A stretch of DNA of 35,265 bases from Clostridia bacterium. GTDB lineage: Bacteria > Bacillota > Clostridia > Christensenellales > Borkfalkiaceae. Shown here piece by piece: positions 31,430 through 35,265 of the stretch (its first letter is position 1; each line of letters opens with the position of its first letter). The notes beneath the pieces are model-generated. The model saw only the letters and a program-made list of their open reading frames with translations, was not told where the DNA came from and searched no databases. The stretch covers positions 1-35,265 of the forward strand of contig JAFZXN010000059.1 in the NCBI GenBank assembly GCA_017616695.1, in the 5' to 3' direction. The position numbers and the translations under genes were made by a program.

Positions 31430-31771
31430 GAGTCAGCTACGTGGCTGCGGGGGCGCTCAAGGCGTCAACGAGGAAAGTCCGAGCTTCATAAAGCAGGGTG
31501 ACGGATAACGTCCGCCGAAGGTGACTTCAGGGAAAGTGCAACAGAAAATACCGCCGCATTTATGCGGTAAGGGTGAAAAGGCGAGGTAAGAGCTCACCGA
31601 CCGTTCGGTAACGCGCGGTGCAATGTAAACCCCACCCGAAGCAAGATAGGGCTGTTCCGATATAGCGGTCGCTTGCCGCGGAACAGCCGCAAACAGTCGC
31701 TTGAGCTTGTCGGTAACGACAAGAGTAGATAGATAGCCACGCCAGACAGAACTCGGCTTACAGGCTGACTC
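31430..31771 (+). ncRNA. rnpB: RNase P RNA, bacterial
   Basis: About 342 nt. P1 is formed by GAGTCAGC (31430-31437) and GCTGACTC (31764-31771). Conserved blocks in order are GAGGAAAGTCCGAGCTTC, CAGGGTGACGGATAACGTC, GGAAAGTGCAACAGAAA, GGTAAGAGCTCACCG, the ACCCCACCCGAAGCAAGA segment, and the 3' GATAGATAGCCACGCC - AGACAGAACTCGGCTTACA. It is the catalytic RNA for tRNA 5' processing. The layout looks like the ancestral type A rather than the Bacillus type B, which fits Clostridia. It has its own promoter and terminator. Confidence 0.96.
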
Positions 31772-31785
31772 GACTTTTGAATAAG

Positions 31786-31809
31786 ACGGGGCTTATCGCC
31801 TCGTTTTTT
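31786..31809 (+). terminator. Terminator of rnpB
   Basis: ACGGGGC (31786-31792) / GCCTCGT (31798-31804), with one G-T pair and a 5-nt loop, then six T. It ends the RNase P RNA transcript. The 100 bp after it are AT-rich and show nothing else. Confidence 0.75.
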
Positions 31810-31909
31810 ATTGTCGATAACGCGGCGAAAATGCTCGTTTTTCGGCTTAACGTGAGACATTTTGGTTTAAATTACCTCATTTTCAAAGCGCTAATTTTTT
31901 AATTAATAC

Positions 31910-31938
31910 TTGACTTTGCCGTTTTTTAATGCTAAAAT
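31910..31938 (+). promoter_or_regulatory. Sigma-A promoter for the repeat lipoprotein
   Basis: TTGACT (31910-31915), a 17-bp spacer, then TAAAAT (31933-31938). It is followed by AAGGAG about 10 nt before ATG 31971. Confidence 0.75.
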
Positions 31939-31970
31939 GATTATAGAAAATTTATAAGGAGAACGTTATT

Positions 31971-34900
31971 ATGAAAAGATTATCAAAATTGTTATGTCTT
32001 TTGCTTGCTCTCGTAATGACTTGTTCGGTGTGGCTTCTGACCGCCTGCGAAGAAATTCCGCAGGAATTGACGGGCGACACTTCCGAAGAGACTACCGATT
32101 CGAGCGGCAACGAACAACCCGCCGAACCGCCTTACACGTTTGCGCCGGAAGACAGAAGCGCATATACGAAAGAAGGCGCGAGCGAGGTCTATCTCAACGC
32201 GAGTTTGTACGATCTGATAGTTGCGTCCGACGGCGATAATTCCGTTCTTTCGCTACTTAAAGATTATCGCATGGGCGATTTCTTCAATATTGCCATGGAC
32301 GAACTTGCAAAGACCTATCTTAGTTCGATGCTCGGCTCACAGCAAAGCACCGCGCCCGCCGCTTTTAAATTCATGCGCGGTGACGACGGCAATTGGTACA
32401 ACAACTACACCGCGGCGGTACACCCCGTTCTCAATAAGTTGCTTAATTACAAGGTCGACGGCAGCGAGCAATTAAAGCTCACGTTTGCCGAACTTAAAAC
32501 TTACGAGAACACCAGCGTTTTGTACGTTCTCAAAAAGTCGCTCACCAACGGCGTTATCATTGAAAACGGCGTTGAAGTCGACAAGAGCAAGAACACCACC
32601 AACAGTCTTATCAACGGCTTGCTCGACGACGTTGCCGATCGTTCCGGCGGCGCGATAGGCGCTTTATTGAACGCCCCGATACCCGATCTCGTGGATATCA
32701 TCGGCGGGGATAAAGCCGCTATCGCCAAAGTCTTCGGGCCGCTCACGTTAAAAGAAGTCGCGGGCGAAGAGATACCCGAGCTTTTCGGCGATATCACGCT
32801 TAACGACTTAAACGCGCTTGCCGAAGGGGAAAGCTCCTTTGTCGATCTGTTCGGCAATTACACGTTCGGCGAACTTGCCGCCGCGTTCGGGTACGAACTT
32901 CCCGAAAGCGTAGCGGGCGTCACCGTTGCCGACGCGGTTTCCCGCACGAATGATTTCGGCGGCGCCGACGTACGCGGTATGGCTTACGCCGTTATCGGGG
33001 AACTCGATATGATAGACCAACTCGGCGTCGACGCTTATCTCGAGGCCAACGCCGAAAGAACGCTCGGCGACGTTATCGGCGAATATCTCCCCGCCGAATT
33101 AGCCGAAAATGCTTTGACGGCAAAGCTGCTTGAAGTCGGTTTCACCGATATCTACGATCTTTTGAATGGAAACGTGACCGCGAAAGACTTCCTTATGGCC
33201 CATATCGGCGAAATGACGGTCGCCGAGGCTTACGGCGTTGCGCTTAACGGCGAGCTTACTTTAAACCCGCTTTCAGAGCGCGTTTACGCTTTGACGATGA
33301 ATCGTCTGATAGAGCTTGAATTTGCCGAAGAGCCCGCCGAATACGCTGAGTTTATGAATGAACTTTTAAGCGGATTGTATCTCGGCGATATCGTTCCCGA
33401 AAGCGTAATGCTTACCGACGCGCTTGAAACTATAGAGCTTATCGATATCTACGAACAGGGGATAGTCGCGTTTGCCGATATCACCCTCGGCGAGATAATG
33501 GAAGCTTTCAACGCTCCCGTCGACTACGAGTTTGCCGATTACGCGTCTATGACGATAGCCGAGATAATGGCTATGGTAATGCCCGCCGAAGAAGGCGAGA
33601 TAGTCCACGAAGCTCAGCCTTATCTTATGCTCCCCATAATGTCCGGCGAAGAACCCGTTTACGAAGAGATCGGCGTCGAAGAAGGTTTCGATCCTATCGA
33701 CCTCATAACTGCGGCGCTTTCCGGCGTGGTGTTCGTCCGCGATACGTATACCGACGAGGAAACCGGTCAGATGTATATAATGGACGAATTTACCGCCGCC
33801 GACGTTTTCGGTTGGCTCACGGAGATCTACTACGGCTCGTTTAACGACGAAGGTAAATGCACTGCCGATTCGCTTTACGCCTCCTGGAAACGCTTTATTT
33901 ACGGCGAATACGACGAGCAAAACGGGGAATGTATCTATTACGGCAACGACGAGACGATATCGTATTGGATGTCCCGTCTTGACGAGGAATACCTCGGCAT
34001 CTGTCCCGCCGAAGAGATCGTGCTCGAAGAAGCTTACGTGACCGAGGCCGTCGTCGAAGAAGAATACGAAGGCGACGGGATAGAAGGTCTTGACGAAGGC
34101 GCTCCTTTCTGCTGCCCGTATTTCAGATCCTTCACCGAAGCGTACGGCAAGCTCAAAACGGGCGTTGACGTAGCTTACGCCGCGTATTCAATGGTCGCCG
34201 CGACCGACGTAGGCGATCTCATCGTTGCCGTAACGGGTATCGATTCGCTCGAAATATACACCGGCTCCGCGTCTTTCGACGAGTATTTGCAGAAAGTTTT
34301 AGATACTCCTTTAGGCGACGTCGTAAACGATTACGCTACTTTCAAAGCCGAAACTTTAGAGGCTCTTTCCGACGTCAACGTGGGTACTTTATTGGAAAAC
34401 GCGTGCGGCAATTCTGACTTTGAAACGTGTTTGACGGGCGTTGACGCTATCGACGGTCTTATCGGGACCATCGTCGGCGCGTCGCTTGCGAGCATAATTA
34501 CGGAACACGATCTCATCGTCGACGAAGCTCGTGAGGCAATGACTATAGAAAACATCCTCGCTTGTTACGGCGTGACCGTCGAAGACTTTATCGACGCTAT
34601 CGACAACGAAACGTTCGAGTCGTTCATTACCGACAATGCCGCTACGCCGCTTGTTTCGCTTTACGACGACGAGTATCTTAAAGAAACGTTTACGGGCGAG
34701 GCGAAGGCCGCTTTCGAGAGCCTGACCGTTAAAGACGTTTGTGATATCCTCGACCTCTTCGGCGTAACGCTCCCCGAATACACCGCCGACTTTATCGACG
34801 AATACGGTAATTACGATATGCCTTCTCTTAAAGCTATGAAGACCGAAGACCGCGAGGCTTACGAAGCTTTCGTTGCTGCTTTAAAGACCGTGTCGGAAAG

Positions 34901-35120
34901 CGCCAATGACGACGCCGCCGCTATCATCGGAGAACATTACGACTTCGGTAACGCAAAAGTCAACGAACTCGTGGCAACGCTCGTCGCGCTCGATCGCGTC
35001 GATCTGACCGACTCCGTTTTGACCGCCGTTTTGAAGAAAGTCACCTTAAAAGACCTTCTCGAATCTTATAATAAGATAAAAAGCGATCTCGATGACCTTA
35101 CCGCAAGTTTCCCCGCTTAA
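31971..35120 (+). CDS. Large acidic repeat lipoprotein of unknown function
   Basis: 1,049 residues. A lipoprotein signal peptide ends in the lipobox LTAC (lipidated Cys26), followed by an acidic Ser/Thr/Glu/Pro-rich linker (27-60). The rest has no catalytic motif I can recognise but repeats a short motif, hydrophobic-T-hydrophobic-x-[DE]-hydrophobic, about 15 times: for example LTLKEV (258), ITLNDL (275), YTFGEL (297), RTLGDV (363), MTVAEA (415), ITLGEI (504), MTIAEI (527), MTIENI (857), LTVKDV (918) and VTLKDL (1024). Spacing is irregular, often 20-45 residues, as in a degenerate helical solenoid. The protein is strongly acidic. A cysteine-bearing insert with CCPY lies at about 714-717. It has its own promoter and terminator, so it stands alone. 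Probably exposed on the outer face of the membrane; function unknown. Confidence 0.85.
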   Translation: MKRLSKLLCLLLALVMTCSVWLLTACEEIPQELTGDTSEETTDSSGNEQPAEPPYTFAPEDRSAYTKEGASEVYLNASLYDLIVASDGDNSVLSLLKDYRMGDFFNIAMDELAKTYLSSMLGSQQSTAPAAFKFMRGDDGNWYNNYTAAVHPVLNKLLNYKVDGSEQLKLTFAELKTYENTSVLYVLKKSLTNGVIIENGVEVDKSKNTTNSLINGLLDDVADRSGGAIGALLNAPIPDLVDIIGGDKAAIAKVFGPLTLKEVAGEEIPELFGDITLNDLNALAEGESSFVDLFGNYTFGELAAAFGYELPESVAGVTVADAVSRTNDFGGADVRGMAYAVIGELDMIDQLGVDAYLEANAERTLGDVIGEYLPAELAENALTAKLLEVGFTDIYDLLNGNVTAKDFLMAHIGEMTVAEAYGVALNGELTLNPLSERVYALTMNRLIELEFAEEPAEYAEFMNELLSGLYLGDIVPESVMLTDALETIELIDIYEQGIVAFADITLGEIMEAFNAPVDYEFADYASMTIAEIMAMVMPAEEGEIVHEAQPYLMLPIMSGEEPVYEEIGVEEGFDPIDLITAALSGVVFVRDTYTDEETGQMYIMDEFTAADVFGWLTEIYYGSFNDEGKCTADSLYASWKRFIYGEYDEQNGECIYYGNDETISYWMSRLDEEYLGICPAEEIVLEEAYVTEAVVEEEYEGDGIEGLDEGAPFCCPYFRSFTEAYGKLKTGVDVAYAAYSMVAATDVGDLIVAVTGIDSLEIYTGSASFDEYLQKVLDTPLGDVVNDYATFKAETLEALSDVNVGTLLENACGNSDFETCLTGVDAIDGLIGTIVGASLASIITEHDLIVDEAREAMTIENILACYGVTVEDFIDAIDNETFESFITDNAATPLVSLYDDEYLKETFTGEAKAAFESLTVKDVCDILDLFGVTLPEYTADFIDEYGNYDMPSLKAMKTEDREAYEAFVAALKTVSESANDDAAAIIGEHYDFGNAKVNELVATLVALDRVDLTDSVLTAVLKKVTLKDLLESYNKIKSDLDDLTASFPA

Positions 35121-35199
35121 GGCTACTCCGCGTACGAAAATTGACGTAAGATTTCAAGCTTTATCGAAAACATTTTTTTTGTGACCTCATAAAAACCGA

Positions 35200-35237
35200 C
35201 GCCGCTTTGCGAACCTTTCGCAAAGCGGCGTTACTTT
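35200..35237 (+). terminator. Terminator after the repeat lipoprotein
   Basis: CGCCGCTTTGCG (35200-35211) pairs perfectly with CGCAAAGCGGCG (35219-35230), 12 bp with a 7-nt loop, followed by TTACTTTT. Confidence 0.75.
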
Positions 35238-35265
35238 TGCCGTGTCATAGTCGCGAAAAAACGCC

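Noticed and set aside
31594-31860. An 88-codon minus-strand ORF
   Set aside because: It overlaps the conserved RNase P RNA and its terminator.
33366-33920. A 184-codon minus-strand ORF within the repeat lipoprotein gene
   Set aside because: Shadow ORF; the plus-strand frame is continuous over 1,049 codons with signal peptide, promoter and terminator.

Overview
The window reads as chromosomal DNA of an endospore-lineage Firmicute (class Clostridia), probably an uncultured gut-type member. The basis is the Firmicutes-specific set yqfC-yqfD-phoH-HD hydrolase-ybeY-era-yqzL-recO, WhiA, an FMN riboswitch in front of an ECF riboflavin transporter, SD-led genes with frequent 1-17 bp overlaps, and sigma-A type promoters. 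The assignment below class level is inference; no rRNA or tRNA gene is present.

Layout. 1-5.9 kb is an accessory-looking stretch: the tail of an unidentified protein, a MATE-type exporter, a membrane diguanylate cyclase, two intact GNAT acetyltransferases, two broken GNAT genes, and a nucleoside phosphorylase. 6.0-8.1 kb is feoAB (ferrous iron uptake) on the minus strand. 8.3-9.2 kb is an SDR dehydrogenase with a clear promoter. 9.16-9.74 kb has no gene but is densely structured: two 113-bp hairpin modules exactly 255 bp apart whose stems differ by compensatory changes, a tandem array of four different hairpins joined by a constant 10-bp linker, and degenerate further copies; an inverted copy lies at 10.8 kb. 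9.7-11.9 kb holds bioY, a zinc-ribbon protein and an orphan solute-binding-like protein.

11.9-16.3 kb is a housekeeping run (murB, PHP phosphoesterase, whiA, a divergent gpsA, an SGNH hydrolase) that meets convergent leuS (minus strand) at a bidirectional terminator. 19.1-25.2 kb is the conserved yqfC to recO block, including a 36-codon yqzL and a PgpH-like HD protein that lacks the usual extracellular domain. 25.3-31.3 kb carries the FMN riboswitch and ribU, then tsaE-tsaB-rimI, an alpha/beta hydrolase, a membrane-anchored MurF-like ligase and ddl. 31.4-31.8 kb is RNase P RNA, followed by a 1,049-residue acidic repeat lipoprotein with its own promoter and terminator.

How the genes fit together: murB, ddl and the MurF-like enzyme serve peptidoglycan precursor synthesis; tsaE/tsaB serve tRNA t6A synthesis; ybeY, era, rnpB, rimI and leuS serve RNA and ribosome maturation and translation; feoAB, bioY and ribU import iron, biotin and riboflavin. 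The least explained parts are the hairpin modules at 9.16-9.74 kb, a 24-nt dispersed intergenic sequence, and the large repeat lipoprotein.
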